Positions 30,382 to 40,751 are shown, counted from the first letter of the stretch. The stretch: DNA of 53,514 nt from Aquabacterium sp. (GCF_016234775.1 NZ_JACRAH010000068.1:1-53514); one strand, 5' to 3'. Made by a program: numbers and translations. Notes: generated by a model from the letters alone, not told the origin.

Positions 30382-32973
30382 TCAAGGCGCCAACGCCTCG
30401 AGCAGTTCGGTTTCCAGCGTCAGCTGCAATTTGTCCTGGCGCAATGAGTCGCCGGTGACCAGGAAGGTGTCTTCCACGCGCTCGCCCAGGGTGCTGACCT
30501 TGGCGAGTTGCACATTGACGTGGTGGCGAGCCAGGGTTCTGGCGATCACATACAGCAGGCCGGAGCGGTCACTGGCCGACACACTCAGCAGCCAGCGCTG
30601 CGCCCGCTCGTCCGGCCGCAGGCTCACGCGGGGCTTAACCGGGAAGGACTTCACCCGACGGGACAACCTGCCCCGGCTGGGCTCGTGCAAGGGCTTGTCG
30701 GACGCGACCGCCTCGGCCAGCTGGTTTTCCACCAGGGCGATCAGATCCCGGTAGTGCACGCCGTCGAAGGCCATGTTGTCGCTGGCCAGGATCTGGAAGG
30801 TGTCGAGCGCGTAGCCTGACTTCGAGGTGTGGATGCGTGCGTCCTGAATGTTGAAGCAGGCCTTGTCGAAGTAACCGCAGATGCGGGCGAACAGGTCAGG
30901 GCGATCAGGGGCGTAAACCAGCACCTGCAGGCCTTCACCCACCGAAGACAGGCGCGCTGCCACCACGGGTTTGTCGGTTTCTACATGGCGCCACAGCATG
31001 CGCGTGTGCCAGGCGATGTCGGCGGAATCGTGGCGAGCAAAATAGCTCATGTCCAGCGTCTTCCACAGCTTTTCTTCGATGCCGCTGGGCATGTAGTACA
31101 GCGCCAGGGTGTGCCTGGACTGCTGCTTGCGCGCCTCGATCTCGGCATCCATGTGCGGACGAGCGCCGCCGAGCGCACGCAGCGTGAGCTTGTAGAGGTC
31201 TTCGAGCAGCTTGCCCTTCCACGCGTTCCATACCTTGGGGCTGGTGCCGCGGATGTCTGCCACGGTCAGCAGGTAAAGGCCGGTGAGGGTGCGTTCATTG
31301 CCCACGCGCTTGGCAAAAGCCTGGATCACGTCCGGGTCGGACAGGTCTTCCTTTTGCGCGATGCGTGACATGGTCAGGTGTTCGCCCACCAGGAACTCGA
31401 TGAGCCTGGCGTCTTCACCCTTGATGCCGTGGTCGCGGCAGAAGCGGCGTACCTCCACCCCACCTAGCACGGAGTGGTCGCCGCCGCGGCCCTTGGCCAC
31501 GTCATGAAACAGTGCGGCCACGTAGAGCAGCCAGGGCTTGTCCCACTCAGCGGCCAGTTGTGTGCAGAAGGGGTACTCGTGGGCGTGCTCGGGGATGAAG
31601 TAGCGCCGCACATTGCGCACCACCATCAGGATGTGCTGGTCCACCGTGTAGACGTGGAACAGGTCGTGCTGCATCTGGCCCACGATGCGGCGGAACACCC
31701 ACAGATAACGGCCCAGCACCGAAGTCTGGTTGAGCAGGCGCATCACGCGCGTCTGCCCCTGCTGCTCTTGCAGGATGGCCATGAAGGCCTGGTGGTTGAC
31801 CGGGTCCTTGCGGAAAGCGCCGTCCATCACGTTGCGGGCGTTGTAGAGCCCGCGCAAGGTGCGGGCGGACAGGCCTTTGAGCGTGTCTTCCTGCTGCAGT
31901 GTCAGGAAGGTGGCCAGGATGGCGTGCGGATCCCGCTCGTACAGGTCGTCGCTGGTGATTTCGAGGAAACCGCCGCGGTCCATGAAACGCTCGTTGATGG
32001 GGCGCATGGGCGCGTTCTGCGAGCCGAATACGCGCTCCTCGATGTTGAGGATCAGGATCTGATTGAGCTGGGTGACCGCCTTGGCCGCCCAGTAGTAGCG
32101 ACGCATCAAGGCTTCGCTGGCGCGCAGGGCCTTGGTGTTGGCGTAGCCGAAGGATTCGGCCACGGCAGTCTGCAGGTCGAACACCAGGCGGTCTTCACGG
32201 CGGCCGGCGATCTGGTGCAGGCGGGTGCGGATGAGCTTGAGCGTGCCTTCGTTGCGAGAGAGCTGGCGTGCCTCGAACGGTGTCAGCAGGCCGTTCTTGG
32301 CCAGCTCATGCCAGGTCTTGCCCAGGCGCGCGGCACGGGCCAGCCACAGCACCACCTGGAGATCACGCAGGCCACCTGGGCTTTCCTTGCAGTTGGGCTC
32401 CAGCGAGTAGGGTGTGTCTTCGTATTTGGTGTGCCGCTGGCGCATCTCCAGCATCTTGGCGGTCACGAAGGCTTGCACGTCCATGTGCTGGAAGGTGGAC
32501 TGCTGCAGCTCGTCAAAACGCATGCGCGAGCCGTGGATGAAGCGCGCTTCCAGCAAGGCCGTCTGCACGGTGATGTCGCGCATGGCCTCTTCGCTGCATT
32601 CCTCGACGCTGCGCACGCTGGAGCCGATCTCCAGGCCGATGTCCCAGCAGGCGCTGATGAAGCTCTCGACGCTGGGCGCCAGGCTTTCGTCGCCCGTGAT
32701 CGAAGGCGACAGCGGCAGGAGCAGCAGCACGTCCACATCAGAGTGCGGGAACAGTTCGCCACGGCCATAGCCACCCACGGCCACCAGGGCAGCGCCACGC
32801 GGCATGGGGTGCGCCTCCCAGATCTGGATCAGGGTGCGGTCAACCAGGCGAGCCAGTTGGGTGAGCAGGCGGCTGGCGGTGACGGTGGAGGCGCGACTTT
32901 GCTGGAACTGGGTCAGCAGTTCGGCTTTGGCGGTCTTGAACTGCGTGCGCAGCGCGGCGACGTCCAGGGACAT
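30382..32973 (-). CDS. glnD: [Protein-PII] uridylyltransferase/uridylyl-removing enzyme
   Basis: GlnD senses glutamine and adds or removes UMP on PII proteins, controlling nitrogen assimilation. The 863-residue protein has the nucleotidyltransferase domain with GGYGRGELFPHSDVDVLLL, then the GlnD linker region. The HD hydrolase domain follows with AALFHDVAKGRGGDHS, and two C-terminal ACT domains bind glutamine (QVLVYAPDRPDLFARI and LSVSASDRSGLLYVIA). Both catalytic sites look intact. It follows map by 69 bp with a hairpin between them. Confidence 0.96.
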   Translation of the reverse strand: MSLDVAALRTQFKTAKAELLTQFQQSRASTVTASRLLTQLARLVDRTLIQIWEAHPMPRGAALVAVGGYGRGELFPHSDVDVLLLLPLSPSITGDESLAPSVESFISACWDIGLEIGSSVRSVEECSEEAMRDITVQTALLEARFIHGSRMRFDELQQSTFQHMDVQAFVTAKMLEMRQRHTKYEDTPYSLEPNCKESPGGLRDLQVVLWLARAARLGKTWHELAKNGLLTPFEARQLSRNEGTLKLIRTRLHQIAGRREDRLVFDLQTAVAESFGYANTKALRASEALMRRYYWAAKAVTQLNQILILNIEERVFGSQNAPMRPINERFMDRGGFLEITSDDLYERDPHAILATFLTLQQEDTLKGLSARTLRGLYNARNVMDGAFRKDPVNHQAFMAILQEQQGQTRVMRLLNQTSVLGRYLWVFRRIVGQMQHDLFHVYTVDQHILMVVRNVRRYFIPEHAHEYPFCTQLAAEWDKPWLLYVAALFHDVAKGRGGDHSVLGGVEVRRFCRDHGIKGEDARLIEFLVGEHLTMSRIAQKEDLSDPDVIQAFAKRVGNERTLTGLYLLTVADIRGTSPKVWNAWKGKLLEDLYKLTLRALGGARPHMDAEIEARKQQSRHTLALYYMPSGIEEKLWKTLDMSYFARHDSADIAWHTRMLWRHVETDKPVVAARLSSVGEGLQVLVYAPDRPDLFARICGYFDKACFNIQDARIHTSKSGYALDTFQILASDNMAFDGVHYRDLIALVENQLAEAVASDKPLHEPSRGRLSRRVKSFPVKPRVSLRPDERAQRWLLSVSASDRSGLLYVIARTLARHHVNVQLAKVSTLGERVEDTFLVTGDSLRQDKLQLTLETELLEALAP

Positions 32974-32999
32974 GTTCTTGGTAGGTACTTCAATGACAA

Positions 33000-33027
33000 A
33001 GGCCTCGTCAGGTGGGAGACGAGGCCT
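33000..33027 (-). terminator. Hairpin between map and glnD
   Basis: AGGCCTCGTC (33000-33009) and GACGAGGCCT (33018-33027) form a perfect 10-bp stem with an 8-nt loop, 15 bp after the map stop on the minus strand. The following T-content is modest (TTGTCATT), so it is a partial terminator or attenuator before glnD. Confidence 0.6.
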
Positions 33028-33042
33028 GTCTGGATCAAGGAA

Positions 33043-33855
33043 TCAGGTCTTGGTTGACGTGATGAAGTCGGGCGGGGGCGGGCTGCCGGCCGACAGGGTC
33101 AGCACCTCGTAGCCGGTCTCTGTCACCAGGACAGTGTGCTCGAATTGTGCCGACAGGGAGCGGTCCTTGGTGACAATGGTCCACCCATCTCCCAGGGATT
33201 TGATGTCCTTCTTGCCAGCGTTGATCATGGGCTCGATCGTGAAGATCATGCCCGCCTTCAGCTCTTCCAGCGTGCCGGGGCGGCCGTAGTGCAGCACCTG
33301 AGGCTCTTCGTGGAACTTCTCGCCGATGCCGTGGCCACAGAACTCGCGCACGACCGAGAAGCCCTGGTTTTCGGCGAAAGTCTGGATGGCGTGGCCGATG
33401 TCGCCCAGGCGGATACCTGGCTTGACCTTGGCGATGCCGCGCCACATGGCTTCATAGGTGACGGCGCACAGGCGCTTGGCCGCGATCGAGCCATTGCCGA
33501 CGATGAACATGCGGCTGGTGTCGCCGTGCCAGCCGTTCTTGATCACCGTGATGTCGAGGTTGACGATGTCGCCATCCTTCAACTGCTTGTCGCTCGGGAT
33601 GCCGTGGCAGACCTGCTGGTTGATCGAGGTGCAGATCGACTTGGGGTAGGGCTTGTGGCCACCCGGGGCGTAGTTCAAGGGTGCGGGCACGCAGCCTTGT
33701 TCGTTGACCATGTAGTCGTGGCAGAGCTTGTCCAGCTCGTCCGTGGTGACGCCAGGTTTGACGAAAGGGGTGATGTAGTCCAGCACCTCGGATGCCAGTC
33801 GGCCGGCCAGACGCATGGCGTCGATGTCGGCGCCTGTTTTGATTGTGATGCTCAT
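33043..33855 (-). CDS. map: Type I methionine aminopeptidase
   Basis: Map removes the initiator methionine from nascent proteins. The 270-residue protein has the pita-bread fold motifs [27 protein letters not shown] with two metal-binding aspartates, [15 protein letters not shown] with the metal-binding His, FTIEPMI and the final [10 protein letters not shown] with the Glu ligand. It precedes glnD and diverges from purL across a 140-bp region. Confidence 0.96.
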   Translation of the reverse strand: MSITIKTGADIDAMRLAGRLASEVLDYITPFVKPGVTTDELDKLCHDYMVNEQGCVPAPLNYAPGGHKPYPKSICTSINQQVCHGIPSDKQLKDGDIVNLDITVIKNGWHGDTSRMFIVGNGSIAAKRLCAVTYEAMWRGIAKVKPGIRLGDIGHAIQTFAENQGFSVVREFCGHGIGEKFHEEPQVLHYGRPGTLEELKAGMIFTIEPMINAGKKDIKSLGDGWTIVTKDRSLSAQFEHTVLVTETGYEVLTLSAGSPPPPDFITSTKT

Positions 33856-33946
33856 GGACGCGAATTATCCGTATTTCGCGTGGGCTATGCCGCGCACAGG
33901 GTCATCAGAAAGACATCGATTTACGGCTTTTGTGGCTGGCAGCCGG

Positions 33947-33952
33947 TAAAAT
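33947..33952 (+). promoter_or_regulatory. Putative purL -10 element
   Basis: TAAAAT at 33947-33952 has one mismatch to the -10 consensus, 44 bp before the proposed purL start. No clear -35 is seen at 17 bp, and no purine-box-like palindrome was recognised. Confidence 0.4.
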
Positions 33953-33995
33953 GCGCGTTTTTCCCGATGTCGTCGCCCTACGCACCACCCACGTG

Positions 33996-36900
33996 ATGTC
34001 CATCCTGATGCACTTTGAAGGCGGCAACGCCTTGGCTCCTCACCAAGTTCAGGCCCTGCTGCCCAAGCTGCAAGCCATCAACCCCCGCATCAGCGGCGTG
34101 CATGCGCGCTTCGTGCACTGGGTGGCCATGGATCAGGCCCTGCCTCAAGGCGAGCTGGACAAACTGTCGGCCCTGCTGACCTATGGCGATGCCTATGAAG
34201 GCGTCAAGGACGGCGACCTCATCGTGGTGGCGCCACGTCTGGGCACGGTGTCGCCTTGGGCCTCCAAGGCCACGGACATCGCCCACAACTGCGGCCTGGC
34301 GATTCGCCGCGTGGAGCGTGTGACCGAATTCCGTCTGACGGTGAAGACGGGTGTGATCGGCGCCTTGATGGGGAGCGCCAAGTCCTTGGCGGCGGAGGAA
34401 TTGAATGCCTGCGCCGCGCTGCTTCATGACCGCATGACTGAAAGCGTGCTGCTGGGCCGTGACGAAGCCCGCCACCTGTTCGACGAGCAGCAGGGCACCC
34501 CGATGGCGCACGTGGACGTGCTGGGTCAGGGCCGCAAGGCGCTGGACGAAGCCAATGTGACCTTCGGTCTGGCCTTGTCGGATGATGAAATCGAGTACCT
34601 GGTCAAGGCCTTCACCGGCCTGAAGCGCAACCCGACTGACGTCGAGTTGACGATGTTCGCCCAGGCCAACAGCGAGCACTGCCGCCACAAGATCTTCAAC
34701 GCCCAGTTCACGATCGATGGCCAGGCGCAGGATCTGTCCATGTTCGGCATGATCCGCAACACGGAAAAGCTCAATTCGCAGCACACCGTGATCGCCTACA
34801 GCGACAACGCCTCGGTGATGGAAGGCCATCAGATCGAGCGCTGGATGCCGGCTGGTTACACCAACGCACCTCAGTACCAGTCCCGTGAAGAGCTGGCCCA
34901 TGTGCTGATGAAGGTGGAGACCCACAACCACCCGACCGCGATTTCGCCTTATCCAGGCGCCTCGACCGGTGCGGGCGGCGAGATTCGTGACGAAGGCGCC
35001 ACGGGCCGCGGTTCGCGACCCAAGTCGGGCCTGACCGGTTTCTCCGTCTCCAATCTGAACTTGCCGGGCACGAATGAGCCCTGGGAAACCGTGAAGTTCG
35101 GCAAGCCCGAGCACATCGCCAGCCCGCTGCAGATCATGACGGAAGGCCCCCTGGGCGGCGCCGCTTTCAACAACGAATTCGGTCGTGCCAACCTGGGTGG
35201 CTACTTCCGCGTGTTCGAACAGACCGTGGGTGAAGGCCCTGCTGCCATCCGCCGTGGCTATCACAAGCCCATCATGATCGCCGGTGGCATCGGCACCATC
35301 AGCAGCGAGCAGACCAAGAAGATCCAGTTTGCTGCCGGCACCTTGCTGATTCAGCTGGGTGGTCCTGGCATGCGCATCGGCATGGCTGGTGCGGCCGCGT
35401 CGTCCATGGCGGCAGGTACCAACTCGGCTGCGCTGGACTTCGACTCCGTGCAGCGTGGCAACCCCGAAATCGAGCGCCGCGCGCAAGAGGTGATCAACCA
35501 TTGCTGGGGTCTGGGTGCCAACAACCCCATCCTGGCCATCCACGACGTGGGTGCCGGTGGCATCTCCAACGCCTTCCCCGAGCTGGTGGACGGCGCAGGC
35601 AAGGGCGCACGTTTCGATCTGAGCAAGGTGCCGCTGGAAGAAACCGGCATGGCCCCGAAAGAGATCTGGTGCAACGAAAGCCAGGAACGCTATGTGATGG
35701 CCATTGCGCCTGAGTCTCTGCCCATCTTCACCGAAATGGCCAACCGCGAGCGTTGCCCGTTTGGCGTGATCGGCGTGGCCACCGAGGCTTGCGAGCTGAT
35801 CCTGGAAGACACGACCAGGCCTGAGTCGGACAAGCCCGTGGACATGCCCATGGACGTGCTGCTGGGCAAGCCTCCCAAGATGCACCGCGACGTCAAGCGC
35901 GTGCAGTGGGATGGTGGCACAGTGGACCTGACTGGCGTGGCGCTGGACAAGGTCGCCTTCGACGTGATCCGCCACCCCACCGTGGCCAGCAAGCGCTTTC
36001 TGATCACCATCGGTGACCGCACCGTGGGTGGCCTCAATTCGCGTGACCAGATGGTCGGCCCCTGGCAGGTGCCCGTCGCTGACGTGGCCGTGACCCTGGC
36101 TGACTTCAAGGGCTTTGCCGGTGAAGCCATGGCCATGGGCGAGCGCACGCCGCTGGCATCGGTCAATGCACCCGCATCCGGCCGCATGGCCGTGGCTGAG
36201 GCCATCACCAATTTGCTGGCCGCACCCATCGACTTGCCTCGCGTGAAGCTGTCTGCCAACTGGATGGCCGCTTGTGGCGAAGCCGGTGAAGACGCCGCGC
36301 TGTATGACACGGTCAAGGCCGTGGGCATGGAGCTGTGCCCGGCGCTGGGCGTGTCCATTCCGGTGGGCAAGGATTCGCTGTCCATGCGCACCAAGTGGGC
36401 TGACAAGGGCGACACCAAGTCGGTCACGGCGCCGGTGTCCCTGATCGTCACGGCCTTTGCCTCGATCAGCGATGTGCGCACGACCCTGACGCCACAGCTG
36501 ATCACCGCCGAAAACGGCCAGCCTCTGGACACCAGCCTGATCCTGATCGACCTGGGTGAGGGCAAGAAGCGCATGGGTGGCTCGATGCTGGCCCAGGTGC
36601 TGGGCCAGTTCGGTAACGATGTGCCTGACTGCGACAACCCCGAGATGCTCAAGGCCACCGTGTCTGCCGTGAACGCCCTGCGCGCTCAAGGCAAGCTGCT
36701 GGCCTACCACGACCGTGGTGATGGCGGCCTGTGGGCCACCGTGTGTGAAATGGCCTTTGCCGGCCACACGGGCGTGAGTATCAATGTGGACATGCTGGTC
36801 ACCGAAGGCGACGGCATCACCGACAGCCGCGCTGACACCGGGGACTCCAAGAACTGGGCCGGCCAGGTGGGCGAGCGCCGCAACGAGTTGACGCTCAAGG

Positions 36901-38030
36901 CCTTGTTCAACGAAGAGCTGGGCGTGGTGTTGCAGGTGCGCACGGCTGACCGCGATGCCGTGATCCAGACCCTGCGCGAGCATGGTCTGAGCAAGCACAG
37001 CCATGTGATCGGCAAGCCCATCTTGAGTGGCGCCGCGAAGGACGACGTGCAGGTCTGGCGCGATGCCAAGCCTGTGTTCAGCGCGCCGCTGGCGCAGCTG
37101 CACAAGACCTGGGACGAGGTGAGCTGGCGCATTGCCCAACTGCGCGACAACCCCGTTTGCGCTGACAGCGAGCATGCCGCCATCGGCCTGCCCAACGACC
37201 CGGGCATGCACGTGGCGTTGAGCTTCGATCCGCTGGACAACGTGGCCGCGCCCTTCATCAACAAGTCGCGCCCCAAGGTGGCGATCCTGCGCGAGCAGGG
37301 CGTGAACTCGCACGTGGAAATGTCCTACGCCATGGCGCAAGGTGGCTTTGACACTTTTGACGTGCACATGAGCGATCTGCAAGCTGGCCGTGCCCGTCTG
37401 GATCAGTTCCAGGGCTTTGTGGCCTGCGGTGGCTTCAGCTACGGCGACACCCTGGGTGCCGGCGAAGGCTGGGCGCGTTCCATCATGTTCAACCCGCAAC
37501 TGGCAGAGCAATTCGCCGCCTTCTTTGGCCGCCAGGACACCTTCGCGCTGGGCGTGTGCAACGGCTGCCAGATGCTGGCCGCGCTGAGCCCCATCATCCC
37601 GGGCGCGCAGGATTGGCCCAAGTTCACGCATAACCAGAGCACCCGCTTTGAAGCCCGCCTGAGCCTGGTTGAAGTGCTGGAAAGCCCCTCGATCTTCTTC
37701 GACGGCATGGCCGGCAGCCGCATGCCGATCGCCGTGTCGCACGGTGAAGGCTTTGCCGATTTCTCGCAGCGTGGCAACGCCGCCCAGGTGCACAAGGCCA
37801 TGCGCTTTGTGGACAACACCGGTGCCGCCACCGAGGTGTACCCGTTCAACCCGAACGGTTCGCCCGGCGGCCTGACCAGCGTCACCACCGCCGACGGCCG
37901 CTTCACAGCCATGATGCCGCACCCCGAGCGCGTGTTCCGCAACATCCAGATGAGCTGGACCAGCGGCAACCCGAGCGATGCCAGCCCCTGGCTGCGCATG
38001 TTCCGCAATGCGCGTAAGTGGGTGGGTTGA
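33996..38030 (+). CDS. purL: Phosphoribosylformylglycinamidine synthase
   Basis: PurL converts FGAR, glutamine and ATP to FGAM, the fourth step of purine synthesis. The 1344-residue single-chain form has an N-terminal PurS-like domain and a linker. Two AIRS-like ATPase halves follow, with [29 protein letters not shown] and the motif [15 protein letters not shown]. The C-terminal class I glutamine amidotransferase has the nucleophile in LGVCNGCQM and the His/Glu pair in [12 protein letters not shown] 33996 begins [13 protein letters not shown]; two upstream in-frame ATGs would place the start before or inside the putative -10 element. There is no obvious Shine-Dalgarno. An intrinsic terminator follows. 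Confidence 0.96.
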   Translation: MSILMHFEGGNALAPHQVQALLPKLQAINPRISGVHARFVHWVAMDQALPQGELDKLSALLTYGDAYEGVKDGDLIVVAPRLGTVSPWASKATDIAHNCGLAIRRVERVTEFRLTVKTGVIGALMGSAKSLAAEELNACAALLHDRMTESVLLGRDEARHLFDEQQGTPMAHVDVLGQGRKALDEANVTFGLALSDDEIEYLVKAFTGLKRNPTDVELTMFAQANSEHCRHKIFNAQFTIDGQAQDLSMFGMIRNTEKLNSQHTVIAYSDNASVMEGHQIERWMPAGYTNAPQYQSREELAHVLMKVETHNHPTAISPYPGASTGAGGEIRDEGATGRGSRPKSGLTGFSVSNLNLPGTNEPWETVKFGKPEHIASPLQIMTEGPLGGAAFNNEFGRANLGGYFRVFEQTVGEGPAAIRRGYHKPIMIAGGIGTISSEQTKKIQFAAGTLLIQLGGPGMRIGMAGAAASSMAAGTNSAALDFDSVQRGNPEIERRAQEVINHCWGLGANNPILAIHDVGAGGISNAFPELVDGAGKGARFDLSKVPLEETGMAPKEIWCNESQERYVMAIAPESLPIFTEMANRERCPFGVIGVATEACELILEDTTRPESDKPVDMPMDVLLGKPPKMHRDVKRVQWDGGTVDLTGVALDKVAFDVIRHPTVASKRFLITIGDRTVGGLNSRDQMVGPWQVPVADVAVTLADFKGFAGEAMAMGERTPLASVNAPASGRMAVAEAITNLLAAPIDLPRVKLSANWMAACGEAGEDAALYDTVKAVGMELCPALGVSIPVGKDSLSMRTKWADKGDTKSVTAPVSLIVTAFASISDVRTTLTPQLITAENGQPLDTSLILIDLGEGKKRMGGSMLAQVLGQFGNDVPDCDNPEMLKATVSAVNALRAQGKLLAYHDRGDGGLWATVCEMAFAGHTGVSINVDMLVTEGDGITDSRADTGDSKNWAGQVGERRNELTLKALFNEELGVVLQVRTADRDAVIQTLREHGLSKHSHVIGKPILSGAAKDDVQVWRDAKPVFSAPLAQLHKTWDEVSWRIAQLRDNPVCADSEHAAIGLPNDPGMHVALSFDPLDNVAAPFINKSRPKVAILREQGVNSHVEMSYAMAQGGFDTFDVHMSDLQAGRARLDQFQGFVACGGFSYGDTLGAGEGWARSIMFNPQLAEQFAAFFGRQDTFALGVCNGCQMLAALSPIIPGAQDWPKFTHNQSTRFEARLSLVEVLESPSIFFDGMAGSRMPIAVSHGEGFADFSQRGNAAQVHKAMRFVDNTGAATEVYPFNPNGSPGGLTSVTTADGRFTAMMPHPERVFRNIQMSWTSGNPSDASPWLRMFRNARKWVG

Positions 38031-38058
38031 TACGTCTAGACTCGTTCTGGCAGGACGT

Positions 38059-38082
38059 AGAAAGGCCCTTCGGGGCCTTTCT
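38059..38082 (+). terminator. Rho-independent terminator of purL
   Basis: AGAAAGGCCC (38059-38068) pairs with GGGCCTTTCT (38073-38082) around TTCG, a very stable tetraloop hairpin 28 bp after the purL stop. Only a short broken T-run follows. Confidence 0.8.
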
Positions 38083-38248
38083 TGCCTTTCTACCGGGCGG
38101 CTTGCGTGAGGTCCAGCGCCGTGCAGGGCGAACCACGGTATCAGTTCAAAGTGGGGATCACGGCACTGAGCAAGCCCCTGTCAGCATCTTCTTGAGCGTT
38201 TGTCCGGCTTTGCTAGGGATTTGCAGCGCGGGCGCAAACGGATGAAAT

Positions 38249-38274
38249 CCGAGTCATTCCAATCAACGACTCGG
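38249..38274 (+). repeat. Inverted repeat just upstream of the deaminase start
   Basis: CCGAGTC (38249-38255) and GACTCGG (38268-38274) are perfect 7-bp arms separated by 12 bp, ending 8 bp before the ATG. GGGGTGCCCC (38273-38282) overlaps the right arm and abuts the start codon. The arrangement could be an operator or an RNA hairpin masking the ribosome site. Confidence 0.5.
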
Positions 38275-38282
38275 GGTGCCCC

Positions 38283-38864
38283 ATGCCACAAGACGCAGGC
38301 TCAATACAGGAAAAGGATCTGGCGCTGCCGCCGGGAGAGCGAAGCCCATCGTCCAGTAACGTGATCTACACCAGGTTGACGGCGGCCGGGCTCAATGAGC
38401 TCGACAAGATCGCGAGATACGTGCTGGCCATTGGCTTTTCAAGCGAACATGCCGGCGATTCAAGAGAGCAGTTGTTCATTGCGCAGCGCACGGTGGCGGT
38501 CGCCACACATGACGGCCGTTTGTATGTGGCTTCGAATGGCCTTTATTGGGGCGCCCCCAATGACACGCAGAAGGGCAATGTAGCCGCTGCGCTGCATGCA
38601 TCTGGCGTGGATGAGGAGATCGTTTATCTGGCGAACTGGGCGGCCAGCTATGGCCTCTCACCGGACGACTATCACGCTGAAATGCAGTTGGTCGACTATT
38701 TTCACGCGATGCGCATGCCTCTGCCTGAAATTGGTGTTTCCAAACCCTGTTGCTCGAGTTGCAAGAAAAATCTGGATCGGCTGGCCATCAATTATTCATA
38801 TTGGCATACGCAAGGAACGGGCAAGTCCTACAAGGCGCCCAAGGCAAGCGCGAAGTGGTGGTGA
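38283..38864 (+). CDS. Stand-alone cytidine deaminase-fold protein (possible nucleic acid/nucleotide deaminase)
   Basis: The 193-residue protein shows the zinc signature of the cytidine deaminase superfamily: H131-A132-E133 (YHAEMQLVDYF), then P155-C156-C157-S158-S159-C160 (GVSKPCCSSCKKNL). Two strands read VAVATHDGRLYVASNGL, with Asn85 where these enzymes contact substrate. The HAE spacing, the IGVSKPCC phrase and a C-terminal GTGKSYKAP...KWW tail recall the OTT_1508-like and bacterial toxin deaminases, not housekeeping Cdd, TadA or ComEB. There is no signal peptide, toxin-delivery domain or neighbouring immunity-like gene. GC is lower than in neighbours and the gene stands alone between purL and a DUF898 gene, suggesting acquisition. 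Substrate (free nucleoside, DNA or RNA) cannot be told. The start is uncertain for lack of a clear Shine-Dalgarno. Confidence 0.7.
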   Translation: MPQDAGSIQEKDLALPPGERSPSSSNVIYTRLTAAGLNELDKIARYVLAIGFSSEHAGDSREQLFIAQRTVAVATHDGRLYVASNGLYWGAPNDTQKGNVAAALHASGVDEEIVYLANWAASYGLSPDDYHAEMQLVDYFHAMRMPLPEIGVSKPCCSSCKKNLDRLAINYSYWHTQGTGKSYKAPKASAKWW

Positions 38865-39012
38865 GAAGGTGTGCCTGGGCCCGGGCTCCTGCACCCCTTC
38901 ATTTGCAGGGGATGGTGCGGCCATCACGGTGAATACGCGAACATGATCGGGATGCGAATAATGGAAAATGATCATTTGCGCATTGCATCTCTGTCGCAAG
39001 TTCCTATTCAAG

Positions 39013-40155
39013 ATGTCCCATACCCGCTACGAGGTGAGCTTCACCGGCAACGTCGAGTCTTACCGCCCGATCTGGCGCAAGAACATGTTGCTGCTCCTGC
39101 TGACTGCAGGATTTGCCTTGCCCTGGGCGCTGGTGGGGAGCCTGCGTTACTTCTACCAGCACACGCATGTGGCCGGGGCCAATCTGGATTACCACGCCAG
39201 TCCCTGGAAGATGTTCGCGGGCAACGTTGTGGGTACGCTGATCCTCAATGCGATCTATTACGGCATCTCGCTGACCGGGCCCTATCAGATGATGGGCGTC
39301 GCCGGGATGCAGATTCTCACGGCAGCCTTGTTGCCTGTGTTCCTTCATGGGTTTCTGGAGTTCCAGCTCATGCACACCAGCTGGCGCGGCCAACGGCTGA
39401 GTCTGGCGGCCACGCCTGCCGACGCGATCAAGGCCATGGGTCTGCCGACGCTGCTGTACATCGTGGGCGGCGTGCTGGCGGTATGGGCCGTGATCGCCGG
39501 CATGGGTGGTCAACGGGTGCAGTCTTATGTGCTGGGGGCGTTCGCCGCCACCGCGCTGTCCCTTGCATTGCCTTGGATGTATGTGCAGTTCAAGCGGTAT
39601 CAGCATCGCCATGCCGCGTTGGGTGACTGGCGCAATGAGCAGGGGCAAAGCTTCCAGCAAGGGGACGCCATGCGCGTGACCTTGCGCACAGGTGTGCTGG
39701 CCTTGCTGGCTTTGTTGTTGGTGCTCCTGCCCTTGATATGGGGGCTGTCAGAGCTGGTCGGGCTGGACTGGGAAACGGTGGCGCGCCTCAAGCAGAACGA
39801 ACACCATAGTGAAAGCATTCGGCTCGCCCTGGTGTTGGTGCCCGGCATCTTCCTGGGCATCGTGATGATGATGGCTTTGCCCTATCCCTACATGAGCGTG
39901 AAACTTCAGAACCGGCTTTGGTCTGACACGGCGCACAAGGCCATACGTTTTGACAGCGCGGTGCCCGAGCGCGAGTTGCTCAAGCTCACCTTGCGCAACT
40001 GGATGCTGATTGCCTGCACGCTGGGTTGGTACTACCCGCAGGCCGCGATCTCTGAAGCCCGTTTGCGCTTGCGCTCTGTGTCGGTCTGGATTCGGCCGGA
40101 AGTCCTGGTCAAACCAGAAGAAGACGCTCAAGCGGCGCTGGCTTCGCCCCAGTAG
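39013..40155 (+). CDS. DUF898 (YjgN-like) integral membrane protein
   Basis: The 380-residue protein starts with the family-typical YEVSFTGNVESYRPIW, contains SLRYFYQHTHVAGANLDYH, and has about six to eight hydrophobic helices. It ends with the segment LRNWMLIACTLGWYYPQA. YjgN/DUF898 proteins are inner-membrane proteins of unknown function. ATG 39013 begins MSHTRYEVSF; the frame extends to an ATG at 38968 with a non-family leader. A 148-bp gap, with a CCTGCA/TGCAGG inverted repeat (about 38887-38908), separates it from the deaminase. Its 3' end overlaps the convergent methyltransferase by 28 bp. Confidence 0.8.
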   Translation: MSHTRYEVSFTGNVESYRPIWRKNMLLLLLTAGFALPWALVGSLRYFYQHTHVAGANLDYHASPWKMFAGNVVGTLILNAIYYGISLTGPYQMMGVAGMQILTAALLPVFLHGFLEFQLMHTSWRGQRLSLAATPADAIKAMGLPTLLYIVGGVLAVWAVIAGMGGQRVQSYVLGAFAATALSLALPWMYVQFKRYQHRHAALGDWRNEQGQSFQQGDAMRVTLRTGVLALLALLLVLLPLIWGLSELVGLDWETVARLKQNEHHSESIRLALVLVPGIFLGIVMMMALPYPYMSVKLQNRLWSDTAHKAIRFDSAVPERELLKLTLRNWMLIACTLGWYYPQAAISEARLRLRSVSVWIRPEVLVKPEEDAQAALASPQ

Positions 40156-40751
40156 TGATACGACACGAACCTGGGGCCTGGCAGGTAACGTGATTGCGTG
40201 GCGGCATCAAAGCCGGCATCCTTGAGCAGCAAGGGCACATCGCGGTCCAGCATGCATCCGCCTGCGATCTTGCTCCAGTAGGGCTGCAGGCGGGTTTGCC
40301 AACGGGCCACACCTTCGTCTGGTGCGCGCCCATGCTCCGAGAACAGCAGCTTGCCGCCAGGCTTGAGCACGCGGCGCATCTCCGCCAATGCTGCGGCGGG
40401 ATCAGGAATGGTGCACAAGGTATAGGTGCACACCACCGTGTCAAAACTGGCGTCGGCCACGGGCAGTTTTTCCGCGGACAAACCGATCAATTCGACGTTC
40501 AGGCCAGCCTTGGCGATGCGTTTGTCGGCAAGCCTGTGCATGCGCAGCGCCGGGTCCACGCCCACAATCCTGGTGACCTTCGTCTTGTCATAAAAGGGGA
40601 TGTTCAGCCCCGTCCCGATGCCGATCTCCAGGACCTGGCCCCGCGCTTGCGGCACCACCTTCTCGCGCTGCCTGGCCACCGGCCGGATGCCGCAGGCCTG
40701 ATCGATCAGATAGGGCAAAACGTGCCGTTCCCACCAGTTTTCCGCGCTCAT
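40128..40751 (-). CDS. Class I SAM-dependent methyltransferase
   Basis: The 207-residue protein has the SAM-binding motif I VLEIGIGTGLNIPFY, acidic motif GVDPALRM, the motif SFDTVVCTYTLCTIPD and post-motif LKPGGKLLFSEHGR. The general pattern is like UbiE and the METTL7-type enzymes; the substrate is unknown. Its start codon overlaps the stop of the PRPP-synthase-like gene by 4 bp, so it is the third gene of the cassette that begins at 43249. Residual overlap with the DUF898 gene is convergent. Confidence 0.85.
   Translation of the reverse strand: MSAENWWERHVLPYLIDQACGIRPVARQREKVVPQARGQVLEIGIGTGLNIPFYDKTKVTRIVGVDPALRMHRLADKRIAKAGLNVELIGLSAEKLPVADASFDTVVCTYTLCTIPDPAAALAEMRRVLKPGGKLLFSEHGRAPDEGVARWQTRLQPYWSKIAGGCMLDRDVPLLLKDAGFDAATQSRYLPGPRFVSYHYWGEASAA

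Noticed and set aside
33978..37922. A 1314-codon open frame on the minus strand opposite purL, and similar long frames opposite sucA (21837-24707), glnD (31474-33057) and prlC (50857-52311)
   Set aside because: These are shadows of GC-rich codon use. Their products are low-complexity His/Gln/Ala-rich sequences without domains, and each lies wholly within a well identified gene.
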